The translations under genes were made by a program, and so were the position numbers. A DNA stretch of 64,000 nt from Ilumatobacter sp. (lineage in GTDB: Bacteria; Actinomycetota; Acidimicrobiia; Acidimicrobiales; Ilumatobacteraceae). The stretch lies in NCBI GenBank assembly GCA_018666235.1, contig JABJAB010000068.1, positions 1 to 64,000 of the forward strand. Direction: 5' to 3'. Numbering within the stretch: the first letter of the stretch is position 1; each line of letters begins with the position of its first letter. This document shows positions 52,944 through 61,408 of the stretch, one piece after another. Under the pieces are notes generated by a model that made no database searches, was not told the origin of the DNA, and worked only from the letters and a program-made list of their open reading frames with translations.

Positions 52944-53703
52944 CGAGCTTCGCGCCGACCATCGCCGTCATCGCGACGAGATCTCGCGTCGGATTCAGTT
53001 CAACGACGTCGGCCCCGACGAGCGGGCCCGGGAGTGAGTCGATGATGTCGAGCACTTCACGAACCGTGAGTCCGCCGGGTTCGTGGTGCGAGACGCCCGG
53101 AGCGACCGACGGATCGAGGCCATCGAGGTCAATGGTGAGATAGATCGGCCCGGACAGTGTCGACGGATCGAACTCGCCGAGCTGGCGTGACGACAGCATG
53201 GTGACGCCCCACTTCGCCGCTTGCTCGCGCTGATGCGGTGTCGCAGTACGAATCCCGAGCTGCACCAGCGTGGTCATGCAGCCGGCCTCAAGCGCTCGGG
53301 CGAACGGTGATGCGTGGCTCAGCGGATTACCGTCGAGGTCGTCGTACAGGTCTGGGTGCGCGTCGATGTGGACAACGGTCAGATTGTCGTGTTGCGCCCG
53401 GAACGCACGCAGAATTGGGAAGGTGATCGAGTGGTCGCCCCCGAGCGTGATGATCTGGCGGCCGTCGTCGAGTTGCGCGGCGACCGCGGCGGTGATGGCG
53501 TCGGCGTCGGCATGGGATCCGCGCTCGTTGACAATGGCAACATCACCCACATCATCGAGCTGGTCGACGACCTCGACTGATGCTTCTGACGAGTGATTGC
53601 CGGACCCAGAATGCAGCGCGACACGAATCGCAGCCGGGCCGAGCGCAGGGCCCACCAGGTGTGACGAGTTCGCATCCAGCGGGACGCCCAGTAGCGAGAT
53701 CAT
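52906..53703 (-). CDS. Arginase/agmatinase-family ureohydrolase
   Basis: 265 residues. Manganese motifs GGDHSITFP, HIDAHPDLYDD and LTIDLDGLDPSVAPG are intact, and EPGGLTVREVLDII is the following block. Ureohydrolases remove urea from arginine, agmatine or guanidino acids, and some members act on formimino compounds. It is shorter than classical agmatinase at the N-terminus. Substrate uncertain; proximity to the DUF1864 operon may be fortuitous. TAGTCT lies 6 nt before the ATG. Confidence 0.82.
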   Translation of the reverse strand: MISLLGVPLDANSSHLVGPALGPAAIRVALHSGSGNHSSEASVEVVDQLDDVGDVAIVNERGSHADADAITAAVAAQLDDGRQIITLGGDHSITFPILRAFRAQHDNLTVVHIDAHPDLYDDLDGNPLSHASPFARALEAGCMTTLVQLGIRTATPHQREQAAKWGVTMLSSRQLGEFDPSTLSGPIYLTIDLDGLDPSVAPGVSHHEPGGLTVREVLDIIDSLPGPLVGADVVELNPTRDLVAMTAMVGAKLVKEIAAAMLRSA

Positions 53704-53709
53704 GCGCGC

Positions 53710-53719
53710 AGACTAACGT
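53710..53719. promoter_or_regulatory. Divergent promoter with -10 hexamers sharing TA (ureohydrolase / reductase)
   Basis: AGACTAACGT: read on the minus strand TAGTCT (53710-53715) serves the ureohydrolase, on the plus strand TAACGT (53714-53719) serves the reductase gene. The two hexamers overlap at the central TA. Both lie 6-7 nt from their start codons. Confidence 0.55.
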
Positions 53720-53726
53720 CCGGCTC

Positions 53727-54782
53727 GTGAGTCAAATGAGCGGTGTCGTGCTGACTGGACACGGCGGGCCCGAATGCCTCGAATGGCGCGACGACCTTCC
53801 CATGCCAGTTCCCGGACCCGGCGACGTCCTCATTCGCGTGGGCGCAGCAGGCGTCAACAACACCGACATCAACACGCGTGTCGGGTGGTACTCGAAGAGC
53901 AACACGGGCAAGGACGACGCAGGGTGGACCGGAGATGCGCTGTCGCTCCCCCGTATCCAGGGCATCGATGTCTGTGGCCGAATCGTGGCGGTGGGCGACG
54001 GAGTCGACCCAGCTCGCATCGGCGAGCGAGTGCTCGTCGAGCCATGCATCTGGGAAGCCAACGGACAGCCGTTGGCGAGTCCGTGGTTTCTTGGCTCCGA
54101 GTGTGACGGCGGCTTCGCCGAGTACACACGCATCGCCGCGCGTCATGCACATCGGGTCGACAGCGTGTTGAGCGACGTCGAGTTGGCATCCTTCCCGTGC
54201 TCGTACTCGACCGCCGAGAACATGTTGACGCGTGCCAACGTGCGGTCTGACGACACCATCCTCGTCACCGGAGCATCGGGCGGTGTCGGGTCGGCAACCG
54301 TACAACTGGCCAAGGCACGTGGCGCTCGAGTCATTGCGGTCACGAGCGCAGCCAAGCAGGAACAACTCATCGAACTTGGCGCTGATGTCACCGTTGAACG
54401 CGACGCCGACCTCATCGATGAGCTGGGTGTAAACAGCGTCGACATCGTCGTCGACCTTGTTGCGGGGCCGGCATGGCCATCCTTGCTCGAACTGCTCCGG
54501 CCCCGAGGACGCTATGCGGTGTCAGGAGCGATTGCCGGCCCAATGGTCGAACTTGACGTGCGCACGCTCTATTTGAAAGACCTGAGCTTCTTCGGATGCA
54601 CAATGCTCGACGCCGGCGTCTTCAGCCGTCTCATCAAACGAATCGAATCTGGCCAGATCCGCCCCCTCGTCGCAGCGACGTACCCTCTCAGCAAAATCGG
54701 TGCAGCACAAGCAGCGTTTCAAGCCAAGACCCACGTCGGCAAGATCGTCTTGCACGTCGCTGAGGGACGCCCTCAGGAGTAG
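53727..54782 (+). CDS. Zinc-binding-dehydrogenase/quinone-oxidoreductase-like MDR protein
   Basis: 351 residues, GTG start. GDVLIRVGAAGVNNTDINTRVGWYS is the N-terminal MDR block, followed by RVLVEPCIW and the nucleotide-binding VTGASGGVGSATVQLAKARGARV. The catalytic-zinc cysteine of alcohol dehydrogenases is not evident, which favours a quinone- or enone-reductase role. TAACGT (53714-53719) supports the GTG; an open frame upstream is shadow. Ends 10 nt inside the convergent nfuA-like gene. Confidence 0.83.
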   Translation: MSQMSGVVLTGHGGPECLEWRDDLPMPVPGPGDVLIRVGAAGVNNTDINTRVGWYSKSNTGKDDAGWTGDALSLPRIQGIDVCGRIVAVGDGVDPARIGERVLVEPCIWEANGQPLASPWFLGSECDGGFAEYTRIAARHAHRVDSVLSDVELASFPCSYSTAENMLTRANVRSDDTILVTGASGGVGSATVQLAKARGARVIAVTSAAKQEQLIELGADVTVERDADLIDELGVNSVDIVVDLVAGPAWPSLLELLRPRGRYAVSGAIAGPMVELDVRTLYLKDLSFFGCTMLDAGVFSRLIKRIESGQIRPLVAATYPLSKIGAAQAAFQAKTHVGKIVLHVAEGRPQE

Positions 54783-55417
54783 AAGGGGGATTCGCCTGTG
54801 GTGTGATCGGTGAGGTCTTTCACCCGTTCGACCGCAGGCAACGCCTCGACGAGCATGGTCTGCACACCGTCGAGCATCGTCATCTTGCTCATCGAGCAAC
54901 CGTGACAACCGCCCCCCATCGTGAGGAACGCCGTCCCCTCACCGTCATGACCGATGTAGGTGACGAAACCGCCATGCGCCGCAAGCGCCGGGTTGACCTC
55001 GGTCGCGACGAGTGCCTCGATCTCAGCTGAGAGCTCGTCGTCATTCGTCAAACCCTCGACACTTGGCGCTTCGGGCTTGTTCGGATTGCGAATGACGAGG
55101 CCCTGTGTCGTGGTGTAGTCGAGCGTCGCGCCAGTGAGCAGTTCCAAATCGGTTCCGGGAATGATCACCTTGAGACCGTCGTGTGTGCGCACTTCGTCGT
55201 CGAACGCCGCAGTGAGAAACTCTTCGAACGAGAGGTCGTAGCGGAAATCTTCGCCGGCAGCTGACGCAATACCGAGGCGCAGACCGAGCTGCTCGCCGTC
55301 GGCTTCGTCGTCACGCAGTTCGGTGAGATGTTCGAGCGCTTCGGGCGTGACCGTGACGATCGGTTCGCTGGTGCGGCTTGCACCACTGTCGCCGGCAAGG
55401 GCTTCGAGGGGACTCAT
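54773..55417 (-). CDS. Fe-S biogenesis protein of NfuA type (degenerate A-type plus NifU domain)
   Basis: 214 residues from the ATG at 55417. N-terminal A-type/HesB-like domain (about 15-105) lacking the A-type cysteines, then a NifU C-terminal domain with the cluster motif GGGCHGCSMSKMTM (CxxC). This is the NfuA architecture; NfuA carries 4Fe-4S clusters to acceptor proteins. NadA, LeuC and ferredoxin in this window are among possible clients. The frame extends to 55834 as shadow. TAGCCT (55425-55430) is 7 nt upstream. Confidence 0.88.
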   Translation of the reverse strand: MSPLEALAGDSGASRTSEPIVTVTPEALEHLTELRDDEADGEQLGLRLGIASAAGEDFRYDLSFEEFLTAAFDDEVRTHDGLKVIIPGTDLELLTGATLDYTTTQGLVIRNPNKPEAPSVEGLTNDDELSAEIEALVATEVNPALAAHGGFVTYIGHDGEGTAFLTMGGGCHGCSMSKMTMLDGVQTMLVEALPAVERVKDLTDHTTGESPFYS

Positions 55418-55424
55418 GTCGAAA

Positions 55425-55434
55425 AGGCTACCGT
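55425..55434. promoter_or_regulatory. Divergent promoter with -10 hexamers sharing TA (nfuA-like / DinB-like gene)
   Basis: AGGCTACCGT: TAGCCT on the minus strand (55425-55430) and TACCGT on the plus strand (55429-55434), overlapping at TA, each ending 7 nt from a start codon. Confidence 0.55.
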
Positions 55435-55441
55435 CAGCGCG

Positions 55442-56176
55442 ATGAGCACCGACATCAACCCCGTCTCGGCGGCGCTTCGCTCCGACGCCGACCTCATGTC
55501 GTCGGTCGTCCGCACTGCCGATCTCGACTCGCCGGTCGCGGCGTGCCCCGGTTGGGATCTGCGCCAACTCGTCGAGCACACGGGTTCGGTCCACCGTTGG
55601 GCCACCCACGCCATCATCCACGGAGGCCAACCTCCGAGGGATGCCGACTTCAGTCCAGCACCCGACGACAACCTCGCCGTGTGGATCGTCGACGGCGCCA
55701 CGGCACTGATCGACGCGCTCGACGCTGCCGGCCCGGAAGCCGACACCTGGCATCCATTCCCGCTCGAACAGAAGGTGTGGGTATGGGGACGCCGTCAAGC
55801 GTTGGAAACAGCGATGCACCGATGGGACGCCCAAACCGCGGCAGGGCTCGAGGCAACGCTTGACCCGGAATTGTCAAGTACCGGGATCGGCGAATACCTC
55901 GAAATGGGTCTTCCTCGGGTCCTGGCACGGGCAGGCGTGCCGCCGCCCTCGGCCAGCCTGCACGTGCACTGCACCGACGTCGACGGGGAATGGCTGGTCT
56001 GGTCCGACAACGGCACGTACCGGATGCTTCCGGTACACGACAAGGGCGATGCCGCGCTCCGCGGTCCAGCAGCGGACATCTGGCTCGTGCTCATGGGCCG
56101 ACTCGATCGCAGCGAGGTCGACATTGTCGGCGATCCGGCTGCGGCCGACGCATGGCTCGACCTGCCCGACTGGTAG
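55442..56176 (+). CDS. Maleylpyruvate-isomerase-type (TIGR03083/DinB-like) protein, mycothiol-related
   Basis: 244 residues. ACPGWDLRQLVEHTGSVHRWATH carries the metal-binding histidines of the DinB-like MDMPI N-terminal domain, repeated by the AMHRWDAQ histidine; a C-terminal SCP-like domain (about 160-244) follows. In actinobacteria such proteins are mycothiol- or metal-dependent isomerases or transferases of largely unknown substrate. The start at 55442 has TACCGT 7 nt upstream, shared with the divergent gene. Confidence 0.83.
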   Translation: MSTDINPVSAALRSDADLMSSVVRTADLDSPVAACPGWDLRQLVEHTGSVHRWATHAIIHGGQPPRDADFSPAPDDNLAVWIVDGATALIDALDAAGPEADTWHPFPLEQKVWVWGRRQALETAMHRWDAQTAAGLEATLDPELSSTGIGEYLEMGLPRVLARAGVPPPSASLHVHCTDVDGEWLVWSDNGTYRMLPVHDKGDAALRGPAADIWLVLMGRLDRSEVDIVGDPAAADAWLDLPDW

Positions 56177-56186
56177 CAACGTCACC

Positions 56187-57104
56187 GTGAACACTGCAGC
56201 GGCGCGTCCGCGTCCAATTGGATTCGTCGCGGTCGCGCTGGCGGTCCTCAGTTTTTCGATCAGCTCCGCAGCGATCAAATGGTCTGCATCCACCGGCTCT
56301 GTTGTTGCGTTCTGGCGCATGATCGGCGCCGTTGTCGGCTGGTGGGTGGTCGTGGTGGTGGTTCGGCAACGGACCGGGCGACCATGGCCATCGCGTCAGA
56401 CCTGGAAACTGGTGCTCCCGGCCGGCTTGTTCTTCGGCGCGAACATCGCGATCTTCTTCACCGCCATCACGCGCACCAGCATCGCGCATGCCGAGTTCAT
56501 CACCACCCTGACACCACTCGTACTGCTGCCGGCCGGAGCGATCTTCTTCGGCGAGCGGCCGAATTGGTCCGCCTTGAAATTCGGCCTGATCTCCGTTGTC
56601 GGCATCATTCTCGTCCTTGCGTTCGGACCTGACGGCGGCGAAGCCACACTTGGCGGCGACTTGCTCATGGTCGTGGTCATCGGCACCTGGACCGGTTACA
56701 TGCTGACCTCGAAGCGCGCTCGCAGTCAGGGCGTCGACGTCCTCGACTTCATGGCGTGCATGATGCCCCTGGGGCTGATCACCGCCGGGCCAATCGCCGG
56801 ATCGATTGCCGGAGGCGGACTCTTCTCACTCTCCGCACGAGGCTGGTTCGTCGTTGCGCTGCTCACCTTCGTCACGGGGATGCTGGCGCACGGCCTGATC
56901 ATCTTCGCTCAACGCCACCTCCCAGTGGCGACGATCAGCATCATGCAATCTGGCCAGCCGGCCCTGTCGGTCTTCTGGGGATTCCTGATCCTCGGCGAGT
57001 CAGTCCGCGCTCCGCAGATCGCGGGGATGGCGCTCGTCGTGGTCGGCCTGTCATTGTTCAGTTGGACAAGTCAGCGTCCAGTCCCGACGACTCCAGCCAC
57101 GTAG
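56187..57104 (+). CDS. EamA-family (drug/metabolite superfamily) transporter
   Basis: 305 residues from the GTG at 56187, ten hydrophobic segments in two EamA repeats. AEFITTLTPLVLLPAGAIFFGERP ends the first repeat and ATISIMQSGQPALSVFWGFLILGES the second. It probably exports amino acids or similar metabolites. TAGCAA lies about 7 nt upstream. It follows the DinB-like gene by 10 nt. Confidence 0.87.
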   Translation: MNTAAARPRPIGFVAVALAVLSFSISSAAIKWSASTGSVVAFWRMIGAVVGWWVVVVVVRQRTGRPWPSRQTWKLVLPAGLFFGANIAIFFTAITRTSIAHAEFITTLTPLVLLPAGAIFFGERPNWSALKFGLISVVGIILVLAFGPDGGEATLGGDLLMVVVIGTWTGYMLTSKRARSQGVDVLDFMACMMPLGLITAGPIAGSIAGGGLFSLSARGWFVVALLTFVTGMLAHGLIIFAQRHLPVATISIMQSGQPALSVFWGFLILGESVRAPQIAGMALVVVGLSLFSWTSQRPVPTTPAT

Positions 57105-57136
57105 CGCTTGGCGCCGCAGCGTGCGAGGATGCGCCG

Positions 57137-57988
57137 ATGCGAATTCTCGTGACGAATGATGACGGCATCGACGCCCCCGGGCTCCATGCCCTGGCAAATG
57201 CAATGTGTGACCTCAACGGGGGACACGAGATCGTCGTTGCAGCCCCCGACACCGAGTACTCCGGAGCCGGAGCAGCGCTCGGCGCACTCCATCTGATCAC
57301 CCCGGTCATTCGCCGGGTCGATCTCCCGAACGTCGGCACCGATGACACCTGGTCGGTCAGCGGCGCACCGGCACTCTGTGTGATGTTCGCTCGGCTCGGC
57401 GCCTTCGGCGGCCCGTTTGATCTGGTGATTTCCGGAGTGAACCCAGGCGCCAACGTCGGGCGGGCCGTGTACCACTCGGGCACCGTCGGCGCGGCGCTCA
57501 CTGCCCGCAACGGCAAGATTTCGGGCGTCGCCTTCAGCCAGGCGGTCACCGGCTACGGCGTGGAGGGCCAGGCATGGGACGACGCCGTGCGCGGCATGTC
57601 GTTCGAGGCGTCAGCCGACGTCGCTCGCGCCTACGTCCAAGCCTTCGTCGACGACATGCCGACCGAGCCGGTTGTCGTCAACATCAACGTGCCAGATCGA
57701 CCAATCGGCGAGATTCTCGGCTGGCGACACACCGTCGTCGGGGTGCTGCCACCAAGGACAGTCACCGACGCAAAGCTCGAACCCGTCGAGGGCGATGAGG
57801 GCGCATTCCGGGTCGTGATGGACTGGGGCGAGAAGGTCAACGTGTTGCCGGAGGACACCGACGGTGGCGCCGTCGAGGCCGGCTACGTGTCGGTGAGCAA
57901 TCTCACTCGCCTGGTTCACGAGGACCGCACAGACGTTGCTTCTGCCGAGGCTGCACTCTCGGCGCTGCTCCCGCACGCGCCGAGCTGA
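57137..57988 (+). CDS. surE: 5'/3'-nucleotidase SurE
   Basis: 283 residues. MRILVTNDDGIDAPGL is the SurE opening with both metal aspartates; SGVNPGANVGRAVYHSGTVGAA holds the remaining active-site residues, and VVNINVPD is conserved. Dephosphorylates nucleoside monophosphates, often induced in stationary phase. The C-terminus is about 30 residues longer than in E. coli. The upstream open frame is shadow. Confidence 0.93.
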   Translation: MRILVTNDDGIDAPGLHALANAMCDLNGGHEIVVAAPDTEYSGAGAALGALHLITPVIRRVDLPNVGTDDTWSVSGAPALCVMFARLGAFGGPFDLVISGVNPGANVGRAVYHSGTVGAALTARNGKISGVAFSQAVTGYGVEGQAWDDAVRGMSFEASADVARAYVQAFVDDMPTEPVVVNINVPDRPIGEILGWRHTVVGVLPPRTVTDAKLEPVEGDEGAFRVVMDWGEKVNVLPEDTDGGAVEAGYVSVSNLTRLVHEDRTDVASAEAALSALLPHAPS

Positions 57989-58034
57989 CACCGTCACATT
58001 GGATCGCTGATCGTCGCCATGTACGTTGCGAGCC

Positions 58035-58430
58035 GTGAGTTCGGCAATCGCGGCGGTCAGCGAGTACCTCGGGGCGTTCACTCGCAACGACCCGGATGCG
58101 ATCGCGGCCTACGTCTCCGACGGCTTTCGCAACGAGCACCTCAGCGAGTTGGGTTCAAGCTGTGTCGGCCGGGTCGAATATCGCCGGCGCCTCCCCCACT
58201 TCCTCGCCGCATTCGCCGATCGCCGCTACTCAATCGTCGATGTGATCGAGCAGCGCCGTGATTCGTGCACCGAGGTGGCGGTTCGGTACCGCTTCGAGGC
58301 GAAGTACGAAGACAAGCAGATCGAGATTCCCGGCGTCATGTGGTTCAGCGTCCGCGATGACCTGATCACCAAACGGATCGACACGTGGGACTCGCTCACC
58401 TTCTTGAAGCAGACCGGCCAACACGACTGA
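58035..58430 (+). CDS. SnoaL/NTF2-like protein
   Basis: 131 residues, GTG start with TACGTT (58022-58027) 7 nt upstream. IAAVSEYLGAFTRNDPDAIAAYVSDGFRNEHL is a typical opening of the SnoaL-like cone fold, and IPGVMWFSVRDDLITKRIDTWDSLTFLKQ its last strands. It could be an isomerase, hydrolase or ligand-binding protein. Ligand unknown. Confidence 0.8.
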   Translation: MSSAIAAVSEYLGAFTRNDPDAIAAYVSDGFRNEHLSELGSSCVGRVEYRRRLPHFLAAFADRRYSIVDVIEQRRDSCTEVAVRYRFEAKYEDKQIEIPGVMWFSVRDDLITKRIDTWDSLTFLKQTGQHD

Positions 58431-58458
58431 GCGCTGGCCCAGGGTCAGGGATCAGGGA

Positions 58459-59901
58459 TCAGGGGACGAACAGCTCGGTGTCCGGATGGAACTGGGACCA
58501 GGCGAACCAGAACGCTTCGTGGGCCGCACGCTCGTCCCCGGTGACTACATCGACAGCACGGAGCCCGTCCCCAACTGATTCCAGGCGCACGCCGCCGAGT
58601 TTGACGACACCGCCGGCGGCGATAATCGCGCTGGCCTGGCCCGACGGAAACGCAATAGGCGTGCCATCGTCGGCGATAACGCCGACAACGAGTTCTTGCA
58701 CGTCAAGCCGAGCATCAGCATCGCCGATCGCGAAGATCGGACCGTTGTCGTCGCGACCACCGAGCGGGTCGAGTTCGTACGACCGGCCAATGCCCCCATC
58801 CTCGGCGATGATCCGCGTGTTGGGGTGCGCTGTCTTCCACTCGCCCCAGGTCGAGCGGACGACCGTCGATTCTTCGAGCACGATCCCGGCGTCCTGAAGC
58901 GGACCCGACACGGCGGCACCCGTAAACGTGTCGAAGACCGACTGCGTCACGAGGTCGTACATCACTTTGTTGGAACGACTCAAGAGCCCTGTCGTGCGGA
59001 GTACAGGCTGCTCGGCGGCGCCGGAGTTGTCGGTGTAGTACGCCTGGGCCGAGCCGCACAGGGTGCAGTACGGCAGCCCGAAGCGCCTGCCGCCGAGGGT
59101 GAAGTTGAACATCTCGTGGATCTCGGCGATGTTCTTCGGGAACGCCAATGCTTCGTCACCCTCAACCAGCCCAAACACAATTCGGTCGTCCGGATACCAG
59201 GTGCCACCAGCTGCATCGGTGGTGACCGGATCGTCAAGGGACGGGATGCATCCACGAGGACGACAACGCTCAGGGTCACCAAGTTCACGGTCGTCGATGT
59301 AGACGCCACCCCAGCTCACGTGCCGCCAGTCGAGGTCAGCGTCCTCATCACTGAAGAACGGTTCCCACGCCGGTTCAAGCAGTGTGAACAGCTCACTCTT
59401 GTCCTGCTGATACTCCGGATAATCAGGCGTGTCCCATGCAATCAGGTGATTCCTGAGACTCCGGAATGGACTCGACTCACTTTCCGGATCATCCGCAATC
59501 GAGACACCACTGAGCTGTTCGAAGGCATCGACGATGACGACACCGTCGTCACCGGGGAAAAAATACAGCACGTCCGACAGGTACCAGCCGTAACGGATAT
59601 CTCCGGTGTCACCGAGCGCCCGAACCGCCGCAATATCGAGTTCAGCCGCGCCGAGCCACAGCTTGACCGTCGCGACGGCATCGAGGGCGTCCGTCGCACT
59701 CTGCGCCTCCGCATCGAGGGCTGATGGTGCCGGCGGGTAACGGAACCGCGGTCGCGGGGTGGCTGGTTCGCTGTCATCGACGGCCACGGCGGTGGACGGC
59801 GAGGACGCTGTCCCACTGCCGTCTGCGGAGTTGCACGCTGCGAGCAGCAGCGCGCCAGCCACCACCGTTGCAAGCCGAGACCGAATCAAGCACGAAGCCA
59901 T
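58459..59901 (-). CDS. DUF3179 lipoprotein
   Basis: 480 residues. Signal peptide with lipobox LLLAAC, Ser/Thr-rich linker, an N-terminal helical domain (about 60-190) and a large DUF3179 domain (about 205-470) recognised by RRFGLPYCTLCGSAQAYY, VRSTWGEWKTAHP and QVLVGVIADDG-like blocks. The CxxC in TLCG is conserved in the family, whose function is unknown. TACCCT lies 6 nt before the ATG. Exported and membrane-anchored. Confidence 0.87.
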   Translation of the reverse strand: MASCLIRSRLATVVAGALLLAACNSADGSGTASSPSTAVAVDDSEPATPRPRFRYPPAPSALDAEAQSATDALDAVATVKLWLGAAELDIAAVRALGDTGDIRYGWYLSDVLYFFPGDDGVVIVDAFEQLSGVSIADDPESESSPFRSLRNHLIAWDTPDYPEYQQDKSELFTLLEPAWEPFFSDEDADLDWRHVSWGGVYIDDRELGDPERCRPRGCIPSLDDPVTTDAAGGTWYPDDRIVFGLVEGDEALAFPKNIAEIHEMFNFTLGGRRFGLPYCTLCGSAQAYYTDNSGAAEQPVLRTTGLLSRSNKVMYDLVTQSVFDTFTGAAVSGPLQDAGIVLEESTVVRSTWGEWKTAHPNTRIIAEDGGIGRSYELDPLGGRDDNGPIFAIGDADARLDVQELVVGVIADDGTPIAFPSGQASAIIAAGGVVKLGGVRLESVGDGLRAVDVVTGDERAAHEAFWFAWSQFHPDTELFVP

Positions 59902-60011
59902 GACCTGAGGGTAGGAACATCAGCCTTGACGAAGGCGAACATCCACCGGAACAAGTCCGAAACTCGTCGCCCGACATCGACAATGCGGCTGGGACTTGGC
60001 AGGCTGTGTCC

Positions 60012-60437
60012 ATGGCTGAGAACACCGAGACACCCGAACTCCCCGACATGCTGCCGACCGAAGCCGAGCTGCGCGAACGCCTCACCGCCGAACAGTTCCA
60101 GGTCACCCAGCATGCGGGCACTGAGCGTCCGTTCACCGGCAAGTACTGGGAGACGACTCGCGACGGCGTGTACCACTGCGTCGTGTGCGATGTGGCGCTG
60201 TTCTCCTCCGACACCAAGTTCGACGCCGGCTGCGGTTGGCCCAGCTTCTACGCCCCGCTCGAAGGTGAGAACATCGAGAACCGCGTCGACAACTCACACG
60301 GGATGACGCGGACCGAGACCGTGTGCGCCCGCTGCGGTGCCCACCTTGGCCACGTGTTCCCCGACGGCCCTGCGCCGACTGGCGATCGATTCTGCATGAA
60401 CTCCGCGTCGCTCAACCTCAAGACCACCGACGACTGA
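60012..60437 (+). CDS. msrB: Peptide-methionine (R)-S-oxide reductase
   Basis: 141 residues. Structural zinc ligands in CVVCD and CARCGAHLGHVF, substrate-binding GCGWPSFY, and the catalytic cysteine in DRFCMNSASL. Repairs oxidised methionine. The resolving cysteine expected near the N-terminal side is not obvious, so recycling may use another thiol. Start at ATG 60012; an in-frame GTG at 60006 is also possible. Confidence 0.95.
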   Translation: MAENTETPELPDMLPTEAELRERLTAEQFQVTQHAGTERPFTGKYWETTRDGVYHCVVCDVALFSSDTKFDAGCGWPSFYAPLEGENIENRVDNSHGMTRTETVCARCGAHLGHVFPDGPAPTGDRFCMNSASLNLKTTDD

Positions 60438-60486
60438 TTTCGTGGGGCGCAGCGCAGTTCGATTCGAGACACAGCGATCGGCTGAC

Positions 60487-60492
60487 TAGCGT
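60487..60492 (+). promoter_or_regulatory. -10 hexamer of the metallo-beta-lactamase gene
   Basis: TAGCGT, 7 nt before the GTG at 60500; it decides between that codon and several upstream in-frame candidates. Confidence 0.5.
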
Positions 60493-60499
60493 CGGCCCC

Positions 60500-61405
60500 G
60501 TGATCATCGACTGGGGCGAAGGCGAACGACGATTGACCGACACGGTGAGCGTGCTGGTCGGAGAAGCCAACGGTGCGTATCCATCAGGTAACACTCTGCT
60601 GGTGCGTGGCGCGGGCGAGTCCGTGGTCATCGATCCGTCGGTCACCGTGGTCGAACGCGGTGGCGCACCGGTCGAGGTCGATGCCGTCATCAACTCCCAC
60701 AGCCACGAGGACCACATGGCCGGCAACGGTCTGTTCGCCGACGCTGCGCTGCACATTCACGATGCCGACATCATCGGCGCACAGAGCATCGACGGGCTGA
60801 TGGAGGTCTACGGACTCACGGGCGAACCGCGTGCCGCGTTCGAGCAGACAATCCTCGACGAATTCCACTACACGGCGCGGCCCGACGCCCAAGGTTTCGC
60901 CGATGGCCACGTGTTCGATCTCGGTGGCGGCGTCACCGTGGACGCAGTGCACCTGCCCGGACACACCCGCGGCCACAGCGGTTTCCGGATGGACGGGGTG
61001 TTCTTCCTCTCCGACATCGACCTCACTGGATTCGGTCCGTACTACGGCGACGTGTGGAGCGACCTTGAAGACTTCGAGGCCAGTCTGACCAAGGTCCGCG
61101 ACGAGGAAGCCGACTACTACGTGACGTTTCACCACAAGGGCATCATCGAAGGTCGCGACACCTTCGTCGAGATGATCGACGCGTTCACTGCGGTGATCGG
61201 ACGTCGCCATCAAGCGATGCTCGACTTCCTCGCTGAGCCGAGGTCCATCGACGACATGCGCGCACACCGGTTCATCTACCGACCACACGTGGAACATTCC
61301 TTCGCCGACTCAGTCGAGGAGCGCAGCGCCACGATGCACGTCGACCGCATGCTGCACCGCGGCGAAGCCGTCGAAGTCGAGCCCGGCCGATACCAAGCGA
61401 GCTGA
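60500..61405 (+). CDS. MBL-fold metallohydrolase
   Basis: 301 residues from the GTG at 60500. The metal motif is SHSHEDHMAGN (HxHxDH), followed by LPGHTRGHS and FLSDIDLTG with the bridging aspartate; YYVTFHHKG carries the last histidine. Fold and motif are sound, but the group is broad (hydrolases of thioesters, lactones, glyoxalase II-like). An enoyl-CoA hydratase follows after 3 nt, so a role in acyl-CoA turnover is possible. Confidence 0.85.
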   Translation: MIIDWGEGERRLTDTVSVLVGEANGAYPSGNTLLVRGAGESVVIDPSVTVVERGGAPVEVDAVINSHSHEDHMAGNGLFADAALHIHDADIIGAQSIDGLMEVYGLTGEPRAAFEQTILDEFHYTARPDAQGFADGHVFDLGGGVTVDAVHLPGHTRGHSGFRMDGVFFLSDIDLTGFGPYYGDVWSDLEDFEASLTKVRDEEADYYVTFHHKGIIEGRDTFVEMIDAFTAVIGRRHQAMLDFLAEPRSIDDMRAHRFIYRPHVEHSFADSVEERSATMHVDRMLHRGEAVEVEPGRYQAS

Positions 61406-61408
61406 GCA

